Part shown: positions 46,801 to 57,024 of the stretch, one piece after another
How the letters are laid out: every line of letters starts with the position of its first letter
Position numbering within the stretch: position 1 is the first letter of the stretch
Assembly: GCF_047663525.1 (NCBI RefSeq)
Contig: NC_092601.1
Coordinates: 18,561,501-18,625,500, forward strand
Direction: 5' to 3'
DNA length: 64,000 nt
Origin: Anas platyrhynchos
Taxonomy: Eukaryota; Chordata; Aves; Anseriformes; Anatidae
Notes under the pieces: generated by a model
Databases searched by the model: none
What the model was told of the DNA's origin: nothing
The model's input: the letters and a program-made list of their open reading frames with translations, nothing else
Translations under genes and position numbers: made by a program

Positions 46801-49800
46801 TTAAACTTCACACAGAACAGCTACACTTTCATCAAACACATGCAGGCTTAGACTGAAAATTAATTTTGCTCTCAACTAAGGATTCACTATGAAAGTTTCC
46901 AAAGTTTGTACCCACTTCCTTCCTGCTGGTCTACCAAAAGCCTCTTAATAACTAAGTAAGAAACAGCATCAAGCAGCAATAAAATCCAAAAAATGTTTTG
47001 CCACTCACCTCTTATACCTCCAGCTGCCTCTTCTGTTTTGCTGACTTCCTCGGCCACCCAATCTGCCTGACCTTCCTTGCCTGTTGTACCTGTCCACTTC
47101 CTCATAGTCCTCTCCACCTATAACACCTGAACAGGAGGGAGGGTTGATCATTCTTAAAGTTATTTCTCTAATCTGGGCATCACACTATGCCTGAAAAGGA
47201 GCAAAAAATACACTAGTACAAATAAACCTATCATGATTTCCTTCTGATGATTAAGTAGTATGTAGCCTCCAGGACTGCTACATTAATGGTTGGACTTGAT
47301 CTTAAGAGTCTTTTCCAACCTAAATGATTCTGTGACTGAAATATATTTTGCAGTATATAGATTCCACATATTTAAACCTGCAGTGTGAGTTTCGAGTAAT
47401 CTCATTTTTATGCAGATTTCTCTAAATAAAATAAAAGTATGCATCTCAATCTCAGCACACCAAAGTGGATATGTTCCTCTGGTCTCATGCTCCTTGTTCA
47501 TCACTATTTCATATTAACTGTAATATAAGCAATTTGTGTAATTACTCGTTGGAGAAGTTTAGTTTCACTAAAATTATTTATCATCACTATTATCGACACA
47601 TGGAGGAAAAAAAATCAGAGTAATTTAGGAAGGGAAAGACCTCTGGTGGTCATCTGCTCCATCTCCTTGCTCACAGCAGGGCAGACTCTGAAATTACATG
47701 AGGTTGCTCAGGGCCCTGTCACACTTACCTTCCGTCCTCCTCTGGTGCCTAGGAGCATAGGTAAACTGGAGGTCTATCTGCCGGTTCTGCCTGGCCTCAG
47801 CCCTGTTCTTGCTGTGACAGGCTGTTTTGTGCGCTTTATAATCTATTTCTGTGCGGAAAGCGTGGGTAAACTGTTCTGTACTGCACCGCCCCTCTTCGCA
47901 AAGGAAGTGCTTTTCGCGGAAGTGTTCACGAAGGTATTCATAATCGCTGGAAAGAGAGAAGAGGCTGAGCTGCAACTTTCCCAACACATTTTACTAATGG
48001 TATATGTTTATTCTTCACTCCATCTTTCAAAGAAAGAACCAACTGCCTAGGCTTGTCTTTATCTCCAGGCAAGTTTTCCAACTGAAACCATTTCTGTGCA
48101 GTCTACGCATACACCTTAATGCACAATCCCAGACATTAACCTGAAACTACTGGATACTTGTCATACCACACTGCATGCAAGGCATGTTTCATAAAAGAAA
48201 ATTGCCTTTATCTGCTTTGCACATAAATGTTGGAATATTAGAGTTAACACACTACACTGCTGCAGACACCTGCCTGTCATGCTCCAAAATGTAACTTAAC
48301 ACCCAACATTAACATTGATGAGGATGACTTTAAAGCACAAATAGACAGAAAGTAGTTTCTGCAGCTATTGGTTTAAGAACAAGAGAGCCTACAGCCAGTC
48401 TGCTCACACATTCTTGCCCTCTGTTTTCAAGCACTCCTCTTACAAAAACTCAAAGCAGATCGAAACAATTTCTCTAAAAATTTAAGCTACAGAAAGAGAA
48501 ATTAAACTTTCACAAACCTGTAGTATTCCTGAGCACCATCAGAGTCACAGAAGTGACAAAAATAATGATCTCGTCTTAGATGTTTCAGTAACTCATCATT
48601 ATCTAAATAACGCTCGTCACAGAATTTACACAGGGGATGCCCACGATGAGAGGTGTCATCTGGATCTCCATGGATTCGATGGCGAGCAAGGTCCTTACGA
48701 GTATACCATTTCCGTTCGTACGTAAAAATCTGAAGAAATACACAAAAAAACTGAGTGAGCTAGGCTCCGCACAACTTACTCACTTGCAGGAGTCAAAAAT
48801 TTGCTTTAGAAAGGTGCAATGTGACAGACACCTAAAAGTTTCAGTGAATAGGAACCAAAATTCAAGAGACTGAATGAAATTACATCTCATTTGTATTTCA
48901 CTCACCTCAAACACTGGAAACAGATCTAATTCACTTTTCCTTTCACAAGTGTGTGTATTAACATAATATAACAAACTTTTAAACCTCTATTGGAAAAAAA
49001 AACTACTTTTTTTATGAAAGTACAGTATTTTGCATGCTAACTCAAAAAAGTGGAAGTGGCCTGTTTAATGCTCCTCAGACAGCAGCTACCCCAACATAGC
49101 TACATACAGATGATACAGTTCAGTGAATAAATTCTGCAGTCTTCTGTCCCTTTTAACAAAAGCTATTTTAGTAGAAAGGGTTCTGAAGATGCCAAAAAGA
49201 TCAATACACCCTTGAGAACAGAATATCCTTTATTTCTTGCCTCCTCAACAAGGAGGCACAACTTATTCCAGGAAAAGGCACACTTGGCTTAGCTAGGGTT
49301 GATTGACCAAAGCTTCTGTGAGTTTAAGAACTTCTTTGCAGCCCATATGGAATCTTCCTCTGAAATAAAAATGTGCCTGCAGTATTCTGAAATCAAAAGC
49401 CAACAAGTTCTACTATAGTTTGTGATGTCTTTAGGAGAGATGATGATGAAACAAGCTTTAGTGATGGCTGCTTAGGCTAGAGGTGGAAACACCTCTTAAC
49501 CAGAGTTCAAAGGACACTGCAACCAAAAGAAGTTGTGTTGGCCTCTCCAGCTCACCTCCCTTGAATTAGGGCAACCACAGAAAAGAGAATCAAATTAGTT
49601 CAGTGAAAGCTAACCCTGCAAAAAAGATGCATTGGTATTCATTCATCTCAGCCCTGACCACTTCTGGATCTTGTCCCTTTTGGCAATAACCTACAGTTCA
49701 ACTGGCATAAACCAGCTGTGACACCACCATATAAATGCATTTCTCTAAGTTGATACTCGATTGGTTTCAGAGAAACCAAACACGTGTACAAAAACACGTG

Positions 49801-52800
49801 TACCAAGTTCTAACAAAACCTGCTCATGAATTAAATTCCCTCCTACAGCAATACACAATGCTGACGAGTATTAGGCACAGAGGTTAGCAGTCCCAGCACT
49901 CATTTAACAGCAGCTGCTGATTTTGTCTGACATGCTATTCAGACACAGGAAAACACACCAGCTCCGGGGAAAGGTGGAAAAGGTGGAATTCTGACTTTCA
50001 GACTGAAAAAAGCTTTGCCTGACTGGCATAAAAACAGCTGTTCTATGGGAAATTTGGGTGGGTTAAGCAAAAAGGACAGTGATGGTGATAGTAAGATGTG
50101 TAGCTTTAAGACCCAGAACAGGCAGACAACTCAGCTTTCCAGTAACTGCTTTATCTTTACCAGGTTGTAAAACACATTTTAAAACAGCCTCGGTCATTTT
50201 GTTCGTGTGTACATCAAACATGGTGGACCTCAATTGCAGACAACAGTTAAATTTCATTTTCCAATCAAATCAACAAGATACAGGAAATTTGCTCTGAACA
50301 AATAAACAAGATAATGAAATATAATTATAGTTCATTAAACCAGCAAGATGGACTCTCATCCTGTACATGAGTCAACTGTAAATGCTATGATGTCTCTGGT
50401 CTCAGAGAGAAATCCATCCGGCCCTGATACATTCTGCCTGGCAGAATTCTAAACTGGCACCAACACTTTCTCAGTTACAGTTTGTAAAGTCATCACAAGC
50501 CTTAATAGATATCAAATCTCTAGTTACAGCTGTAGTGCCTACAGCTCAGGCTTAACTTCCTATCAGGCAGTTAGGGTTTGTTATTTACACACTGTGGGGG
50601 AGGAGCTAACCTCAGAAGGTTATTAACGTGGTTGGGTTTAATTTAAAACATAATCCATTCAGAACCTTCAGGCCTCTTTCATTAATCAGTTTATGAAAGA
50701 ACACAGAGTTGAAAGGAAGCAACTGACCTAGCTGCAGGCAGACAGAAGAAATTTAAAAAGCAAATTGGTGCTGTTCAGCCACCCCCTTCTTCCCACCTCC
50801 CCAGGTATTGTTGCAGGTCATGTAAGGACTCAGCCCTCCTTCCCACGTCAGGACACAGAACTAGCTCACCTTTAAGTGTTTAACACAGAGCTTGCAACAG
50901 AAGAGTTCATGCTGCTTTCTCATGTGCTGTTCCAGATCTGCAAACGTGTTGAACGGCTTCAGATCCGGACACAAGAAGCACTCATGCTGCAGCAACTTCC
51001 TAAGGGACAAAGAAAGATTTACTAAATATTATCCTCTCAGCAACCCGCTACCTTTATCAAAACCAAATGTTCTGTCAGTAGCAGAATTCTGCATTTTTAT
51101 AGCTCCCCCAGCAACTTGCAATGAGGTTAGTGTCCTGCTCACTCCAAGAATACTTTGTCATCTGTCAGGAACAGGACAGAACCGAATTACTGTAGGAAAG
51201 GAGCTGAACAGTTGCTGTCTAAGAAATCCACGTGCCAATGGTGCACTGCTAGTGTACTAGAACATGTCCGTGCAACAACCCCCAGCTTACTGAAGGTTCA
51301 GCTGATGCATGCAAGGTTCACACCCAGTTTAATTACGCTTTCTACTGCAGAAACCAAAGTATATGATGGGGGGCATAAAAAAAAAAATGTAATAGAAAAG
51401 GAAGAAAAGAAGCAACTCCAATGCTTCCCAACCAGAGCTGAAGGCAGAGCACTGGCCTCAGCAGGAGACCCCACTCACATGCACTTGATTTCTGCCCCCC
51501 GAGTGGCAATCTCAGCAGCTCTCCAGCAATCAGATCATCAAAAGCAATTCCCAGAGCTGGCGTATAATTAATCAGAATGTTTCCAACTGCTTCTGCTCGC
51601 TAAAGCCCATTGCCCAATTCCATAAATTGGAAGTCACACAAAATTATAAACTTATCAGCAAGGCTACATTTTTAGCCCCAGTCAGGTTAGATTAGATAAA
51701 ACATGTGACTCTCCAAGAAAAAGGTACCACTGCCTACGTGGTTTCACCTGTTTTTGTTTGTCTTTCCTTTTAAGTGGTCTTAAACTTAAAGCTTCCTAAT
51801 AAACGTGCTATGAAAAGTATTTTTAGAACACGATGCTGATGCCACATTTTTACCCTGTTTTTTTTTTTGTTTGTTTGTTTGTTTTGTTTGTTTGTTTTTA
51901 CTTCACCCTTTTTCTCTCCCATTTAGGACTAACACCTTTGCAGGAAGAAGAGGATGCTCTTCTTTTCATCTGATGTAGCATACAAATGATTTTGAGTAGT
52001 CCTTATGCAACACAGGAATAAATAACATTACCATAGTAATTTTGCCTTTACTAATTTACAGGCCATACAAGGAATTAAAAGCCTTCCAGCAAGTTTGCTG
52101 TTGGTAAAGAAGCAAAAAGCAACTTTTCTTGACAGAGCAACAGTCCTGTACTATGCTTCTGTAAATCCAGTGCTCCAGGGCTTGAGGAGCTGCTCTCTTT
52201 GGTGACCATGGCACTGAGAGCTCATGCCAACCGTGCCGCTCCAGCTCCTCATCCCACCAAAGGCTCCGGCGCTGCGGGGTGATTAACACAGGCAGCACGG
52301 CAGCCACCATTTCCATAAACCAAAACCACACTGCTGTTAACGCACGCGTTTCCGGCCACGTAAGGCAGATAAGAATATGTGTTTTAGGGACACGTTACAG
52401 AAAGGAATTCTGGTGCTTACCTGTACAGAGCATAAACCTCTGCATCCATAAAATAAATGTCATACTTCTTCTCATGTTGCAGCTGGCTAAGTGCTATCGT
52501 TGAGAAGGACGTGAGCTTCCGTCCGAAGACAACCTACGGGCAACACAACGCAGGAATCAGACAGAGAACACGTGGGCTGCACAGCCTTCAGGATTACAGA
52601 GCAGCTCCTCAGCACAAACTTTGTCAGGGATCTCATTGTAGCCTAAGGCTTGGACAACACGCCCCGAGCTGTGCCAGGCCCAGCTGCTTGTCACCACCAG
52701 CTGCTGTCCCCACGACTGTCAGCAAAGCAGCGTGACAGCTGCTTATCAGCCTCCAGCAGGAGCACCAGGCAGAGGAGGGTGGGACTAGCCTGGTCTTTGG

Positions 52801-55381
52801 ATTTTGAACTGGATTAGGAAACTCTTTTATGATGCTTTGCTACCACAACCATGCTGAGAGTAAACATCTGCCAGCAATTCAACCCATTCTGCAGCGAGTG
52901 TCTGTCCAGAGCCCCGCACTCAGCTGCCTCCTGGCAGGAGACCACCCAGACTTAGTGAGAAATGATGGTACTCAGAGTCCGACTGGGAAACTTCAGCTGC
53001 TTCTTTCCTTTCTCACCAGGAAAGTGAGAAACGGAACGCTGCCTCCCTTCCCAAAGTATCTGTCCCCCTTCTAAGGGAACTGGTTTGCTCCCAGTGACCA
53101 CCCTGCACCCTGGGCAGCACAGCGCAGCCACCCGTAGTGCTGTGTCCTTCCTGAGAAGTCTCGTGCCCTCAGTGTGCTACAGCACACCCCCACTTTGGGA
53201 AGTGCTGGTGGGGCAGCAATATTGATGGAATTACTGGCTGGAATTACCTGCAGCAGCTCGGGAAGGCTAAGACACAAATATGCTAATCGTCCTGAGTCGT
53301 CACAGCAAATACAATAACTCTGGAAATACCTGCAGCCTTCATAAAAGCATTCCATTAGATACTACACGTGTAGTTCAGTCATGTTAAGTCACTCCTTTAT
53401 CCCTCTCGTGCTGAAATACCTCAGAGCAAGCTGTGTGCGTGTTCTTGCTTAAAGCTTTCTTTACAGCCAGGCTACTATTAAGTTAACCAAAGTGCTTTTT
53501 ATATATACACAGGCACACACACACCTCTCTGGAATACCAAGCTTAAAATAAAGAGAACACAAGTCTAAGTTTGTTGGATAAATGCCTAACTTCAGCTATT
53601 TAAAAAAATAGTTTCAGTAAAGTTCTACAGACATTTCACCTCAGCCTGAAGCGCATTTTGGAATAGAGGAATGGGTCGAGAAAAGCAGATTTTATCACAG
53701 GAGTTCAACGTAACATGAAGTAAACACACCGACTGATCCTCCACGCCTGATCCAAGTACATGTCAGGGTTGCTTTCCAGGTCAAGTAATCCTTCCTAGCA
53801 CAGCAATTAGGCACCACTGAGAGCACACATTACCATAACGAGTATATCCTGCTTTCCCCTCCATGTGTTCCCTGGTGCCAGCCATCTTTGGAGCTGTTTC
53901 CATTTCCTTTGGATGTGTCCCTTACCAGTCCAACCTACACTGATCAGCACAGCACCAGCTGAGGTCTGGTGGAGCTGCCCTCGCCTCTTCTAATTCCACA
54001 CACACCACGCAAACGAAGAGACCCTGCTTTATGTCCTACTTATACAAACAGTTCATTCGAGGACAGTCTTGATGTGGTTCACACCCCCCAGAATCTTTTT
54101 TCTTTCCTTGGGGCAGACGGGTGCACATGGAGCAGCATTACAGCTGTGCTTAAAGATGAGGGGAAAAAGAGCCCAGCCATTAGAGGAAGGACCTCTTGGG
54201 CAACTCTAACAGAAGGATGGCTTTTAACAGGTAACAAATGAGAGAAAAAGATAGCTTACTGCACCAAAGTTCAGGCCACATAACAGCGATTATTACAAAC
54301 CTGGGAAGATCTCAAGGTTAACAGGCCATCTGTGACCCTAAGACAAGCAGCGTTAAGGCACAAGAGCAACACCACAGTTGGCTTCTTCCTAATACAGGAC
54401 AAGCAGAGCAGCAGCTCCCCAGAGCTGCTGTCAGAGACAAAAATCACTTTTTAAATCTCTTATCTTTCTCCATACATAGGCTACTCATGTGCTACTGAGG
54501 TCAGCTTAAAAAAACACATCAACATGTCCGGCCTCCACGAAGCCTGAGGATCTTGAGCAAGCAGTTTAAGACCTTCAATCCCTCCAAACTATTTGAACAA
54601 TATGAAAAAAGTTGCCAAATAACCAGAATTAGTGGGGGGAAGAGGGGTGTCCCCTTTTGCCACAGGGGAGAGGAAGAGCTCCCCGGTAGACTTATTTTAC
54701 TCCATTTCCTAAACCACACAACGCTAGTAACAATTCTTTTCTTCTAAAAACTTTCTTTTTTTTCCTCAAACCCTTTTCTTCTAAAACCTTTTCTTCCTTC
54801 ACATCAGTCCAAACCGGAGCACTTGTTCCTGCCAACACCCCCAAACAAAGTTTCCTCCCCCAATCCCTGCTGGCACCAGCCCCCCCACCCCACCCCCCAA
54901 ATGCTCGGGGCCGCTTCCCCAGACCCCTACCGGGGGTCCCCGTGCCACGACCCCTCCCCGGGGAAGCAGAAGCAGCACGGAGTGTGGGGGGGGGGCAGCA
55001 CACGGCGCACCCCCACCCACAGCAGCACCCGCAGGGGAACGGCACAGGCCGGCCGGGCGCGGGGCAAGCCCGGAGCCCCCCCCTAAACCCCCATAACCCC
55101 GGCTGGGGGCAGCGGCCGGCCCCGAGCCCTCAGCCCCGTGCCCTGGGCCCGGCGGCGGTGCGGACCTGGCGCAGCTCCTCACGGCACACGGCGCAGTACC
55201 GCACACCGCACAGCGCCCGCATCCGCACGGAGCAGCGGTAGCAGATGGGGTGGTCGCAGCGGCCCAGCGCCACCACGTCGAGCTCCCCGCAGCACAGCAC
55301 GCACGGCCCCTCCGCGCCGCAGCCCGAGCACGAAGCCGAAGCCGAAGCCGAAGCAGCCGGGCCCGGCCCTGAGGCCGCCAT
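40532..55381 (-). CDS. ZNF598: ZNF598, E3 ubiquitin ligase of ribosome quality control (12 exons, 884 aa)
   Basis: Exons (minus strand, 5' to 3'): 55381-55166, 52533-52421, 50999-50870, 48729-48518, 47946-47729, 47126-47009, 45964-45783, 44561-44489, 43837-43074, 42214-42079, 41292-41148, 40879-40532. They sum to 2655 bp with every phase matching; human is about 904 aa. Family role: it senses collided ribosomes in the cytosol and ubiquitinates eS10 and uS10; with GIGYF2-EIF4E2 it also represses translation. Visible: a C3HC4 RING (C27, C30, C42, H44, C47, C50, C63, C66), C2H2-type fingers between about 117 and 268, an Arg/Gly and Glu-rich middle, five acidic-FP(S/A)(L/I) motifs, proline PPGF/PPPPPGL motifs of the type bound by GYF domains, and a conserved C-terminal domain ending SRIIS. 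Identification is very secure. Confidence 0.97.
41148..41292 (-). CDS. ZNF598: ZNF598 exon 11, conserved helical segment
   Basis: It encodes YLIPENFQQRNIQLIQSIKE, then FLQSDESKFNKFKTHSGQFRQ, the start of the conserved C-terminal domain. The acceptor is AATGCAG|GCCAAA and the donor ACAG|GTGAGT. Confidence 0.95.
42079..42214 (-). CDS. ZNF598: ZNF598 exon 10, proline motifs
   Basis: It encodes FNTVVLLKSPPPPPGLSVPV, then SKPPPGF and a variable tail. PPPPPGL and PPPGF are the type of motif bound by the GIGYF2 GYF domain. The acceptor is TTTAG|GCTTT and the donor AAGA|GTAAGT. Confidence 0.93.
43074..43837 (-). CDS. ZNF598: ZNF598 exon 9, large disordered exon
   Basis: 764 bp, Ser/Thr/Lys-rich. 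It carries three acidic-FP motifs (EEDFPSLSS, EEDFPALVS, QEDFPALGS), a basic KKKRMGVEKQ patch, KEPPGLKKP, and ends MPPPPG, which continues in exon 10. It is the most variable region compared with mammals apart from these motifs. Confidence 0.94.
44489..44561 (-). CDS. ZNF598: ZNF598 exon 8, short exon with a DDFPAIG motif
   Basis: A 73-bp exon, phase 1 in and 2 out, encoding EAAANGALSQDDFPAIGSAV, then GPLQG. It was placed by phase, by splice signals (AAAAG|AAGCAG, AAGG|GTAAG) and by the NG-x2-SQ pattern shared with mammals. Confidence 0.88.
45783..45964 (-). CDS. ZNF598: ZNF598 exon 7, charged segment
   Basis: It starts EEEDRDVAAAVRASVAAKRQ, continues as a Lys/Glu/Ser-rich low-complexity region and ends KSSNETP. 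The first 18 residues are well conserved in the family; the rest is variable and probably disordered. Confidence 0.93.
47009..47126 (-). CDS. ZNF598: ZNF598 exon 6, Arg/Gly-rich segment
   Basis: It encodes GGEDYEEVDRYNRQGRSGRL, then GGRGSQQNRRGSWRYKR. The acceptor is GTTCAG|GTGTTA and the donor AGAG|GTGAGT. Confidence 0.94.
47275..47335 (+). mobile_element. CR1 3' end fragment in ZNF598 intron 5
   Basis: GGTTGGACTTGATCTTAAGA, then GTCTTTTCCAACCTAAATGATTCTGTGA, is the last about 60 bp of CR1, antisense to ZNF598. Confidence 0.85.
47620..47716 (-). mobile_element. Second CR1 fragment, opposite orientation, beside the ZNF598 exon 5 donor
   Basis: On the minus strand the order GAGCAACCT, CCCTGC, GATGGAGCAGATGACC and AGAGGTCTTTCCCTTCC follows the CR1 3' region. 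The match starts about 13-18 nt after the exon 5 splice donor and runs in the ZNF598 sense direction. It is clearly diverged. Confidence 0.75.
47729..47946 (-). CDS. ZNF598: ZNF598 exon 5, last zinc finger and basic linker
   Basis: It encodes DYEYLREHFREKHFLCEEGR, then a finger-like stretch to HKTACH, and the conserved NRQIDLQFTYAPRHQRR. The donor is GGAAG|GTAAGT. A CR1 fragment begins within about 20 nt inside the intron. Confidence 0.96.
48518..48729 (-). CDS. ZNF598: ZNF598 exon 4, zinc fingers
   Basis: Residues 154-224. It contains YERKWYTRKDLARHRIHGDP, the finger C187-x2-C190...H203/H208 and the start of the next (C211, C214). This block is nearly identical to the mammalian protein as I remember it. 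Confidence 0.96.
50870..50999 (-). CDS. ZNF598: ZNF598 exon 3, first zinc-finger region
   Basis: Residues 110-153. It holds C117-x2-C120 with H135 and H140, then C145-x2-C148 opening the next finger. The donor is AAAG|GTGAGC. Confidence 0.95.
51858..51899. repeat. T-run and (TTTG)n microsatellite in ZNF598 intron 2
   Basis: An 11-T run is followed by about seven TTTG units with one TTTTG interruption. On the ZNF598 sense strand it reads CAAA repeats. Confidence 0.95.
52421..52533 (-). CDS. ZNF598: ZNF598 exon 2
   Basis: It encodes VVFGRKLTSFSTIALSQLQH, then EKKYDIYFMDAEVYALYR, the conserved linker between the RING and the first zinc finger. The acceptor is CCGTAG|GTTGTC and the donor ACAG|GTAAGC. 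Confidence 0.95.
52534..55165 (-). other. ZNF598: ZNF598 intron 1 (2.6 kb)
   Basis: The first 300 bp continue the CpG island. The rest is unique sequence with no recognised repeat. The 94-aa and 90-aa open frames inside resemble nothing known. Confidence 0.7.
55166..55381 (-). CDS. ZNF598: ZNF598 exon 1, RING finger
   Basis: Residues 1-72. An Ala/Ser-rich lead encoded by a GCTTCG repeat precedes the RING: CVLCCGELDVVALGRCDHPI, then CYRCS and CAVCREELRQ. The ATG lies in a near-palindromic GCCGCCATGGCGGC. The donor is CAG|GTCCGC, a poor match to the usual GTRAGT. Confidence 0.94.
55332..55353 (-). repeat. ZNF598: Coding hexanucleotide repeat in ZNF598 exon 1
   Basis: GAAGCC is repeated three times, then GAAGCA. 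On the sense strand it reads GCTTCG and encodes alternating Ala-Ser near residues 10-18. Length variation would be in frame. Confidence 0.9.
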
Positions 55382-57009
55382 GGCGGCGCCGACCCCGCCG
55401 CGGCCTAGGCCCCGCTCCGCCTAGCAACCGCCTCCTGCACCACCGAGACGCGGCCTAGAGCGCCGCCACGCCGCGCGACGCTCTGCCCGGCGGACGACCA
55501 TAGAGAGGAGCGCCCGCCTCTCCTCCACCCGCCCATTAGCCAACGTGGGCGGCCCGCGGGGCCACGCCCCCTCGACGTCACGCGCTTCCGCCAGCTCTGA
55601 CCATAGAGAGGGAAGGCAGAGCGGCGCTCGCCGTGCCCTCACAGGTCCGCTCTAGCCGCCTCTCGCTGCTCCGCACCGCCACCGGGGCCTCGGCTCCCCG
55701 CGGCCGGGGGCAGCGCCGTGAGAGGCCTCGGCCGGGCCCTGTCACACGGCCGGTGGCGCATTAGTGGCGCAAAAACACCACAAAAACAAGCGAAAAACGT
55801 TAAATAAAGGAGCTGAAACACTATAGGAAATGATAAATGCGCGCACCAACGCAGCTCCCGGCACGGCTCCGGGGCCCGGGGGCTGTGGCGGTGCCGCAGC
55901 CGGGAGGGGGAGCCCCAGGAGCGCGGGGAGCGGCCGCGTCCCTGTGGCAGGAGGCTGGGGAAGCAGAGTTTGTGCTGTTTGTGTACAGCAGGGGCACCCT
56001 CACGGTGTTCTACAACTTTTATTTATCCTGGATTCCCACAAAAAGACCTGTCCGGGGTCGCTGTGCTTTCCACTTGTAAAAAATCAGATGGATTCCTCTC
56101 AAACGCAGCGATTCAGCCGCTGGTTCTGCCCAAACAGCTCTCCAGAAACGCCCAGGGCCGTGGCGTGAGGCACTGGCACTGCCACATCACCGCCTGTGTC
56201 AGCAGCCGGGCACCGAGTCACCCCGATGAGCAAACATCCCTGCGGGCCTGGCCCCTGAGTCAAGGGCTGCCACTGCCCCAAAAGTGACAAAATGGCCCCG
56301 GCCGCCCGGCCTCCTCCCGTGACTCGCGGAGCTGGGGCCAGAGGGCGGCTGAGGAATGGTTCCGGAACACGCCATGCCTCAGGGAAGCTGGTCAATGGTG
56401 GTGGCTCAAATTACTTGGTGGCCCAACGTGATAACTCTTAAAACATCCCAAAATAAAGTCAGTTTTCCAGCAAGGGAAATGGTAACGAGCCACGTTAAAT
56501 CACACATTACAATGTACCACAAATTCTTACAACCTGCTCTTGTGCAACACTGCTTGCTGGAAGACTGGACGAGGAGCACTTCCATCATTCAGATCTGCTT
56601 TCTTTTCACTGAATTCCTTGTCATTTGAGTTAAAAGAGGGTCTTCATTCCCGTGATGCATAAACAATTATTTTAGGACAAAAAACACCACTAGTTCGTTA
56701 AAATGTGTCGTGATGTTATTTAGTCCAAAACCATCAGCATTTAAGAACATCTGCAGTAGAATAAATAAAGTAATAGGTTGGATAAGTATTTTGGAAAACA
56801 GATAAACTAAGTAATTCAATATCTGGGGTTGCTGGATACAACAGGTAATATTTACTTTCTCCCCAAGAGACCCATTTATCACACTTCAAAGTAGAGAGTA
56901 GATAATACATGTCTTTTTGGTAATCAACATTAAAGTGTGTTTGGGTGGGGCTGTATTAAATAATTAGGAATGACTGAGGATGTTGGCTGTAATTACTTCA
57001 GGAAATGTA

Positions 57010-57024
57010 CCCCCCCCCCCCCCC
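57010..57024 (+). repeat. Poly(C) run, 15 nt
   Basis: An uninterrupted C-run in AT-rich DNA. Confidence 0.95.

Larger units (their letters stand above)
41293..52420 (-). other. ZNF598: ZNF598 introns 2-10 (content note)
   Basis: Apart from the two CR1 pieces in intron 5 and the TTTG microsatellite in intron 2, the introns of 0.5-2.2 kb hold no repeat, RNA gene or nested open frame that I can name. Confidence 0.6.
54900..55750 (-). promoter_or_regulatory. ZNF598: CpG island promoter of ZNF598
   Basis: CpG-dense sequence surrounds exon 1 with no TATA box. Seen: a CRE-like GACGTCAC at 55574-55581, GC boxes such as CCACGCCCC at 55562-55570, and a 12-bp direct repeat ACCATAGAGAGG at 55497 and 55600. 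No opposite-strand gene could be recognised, so a bidirectional role is unproven. Confidence 0.65.
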
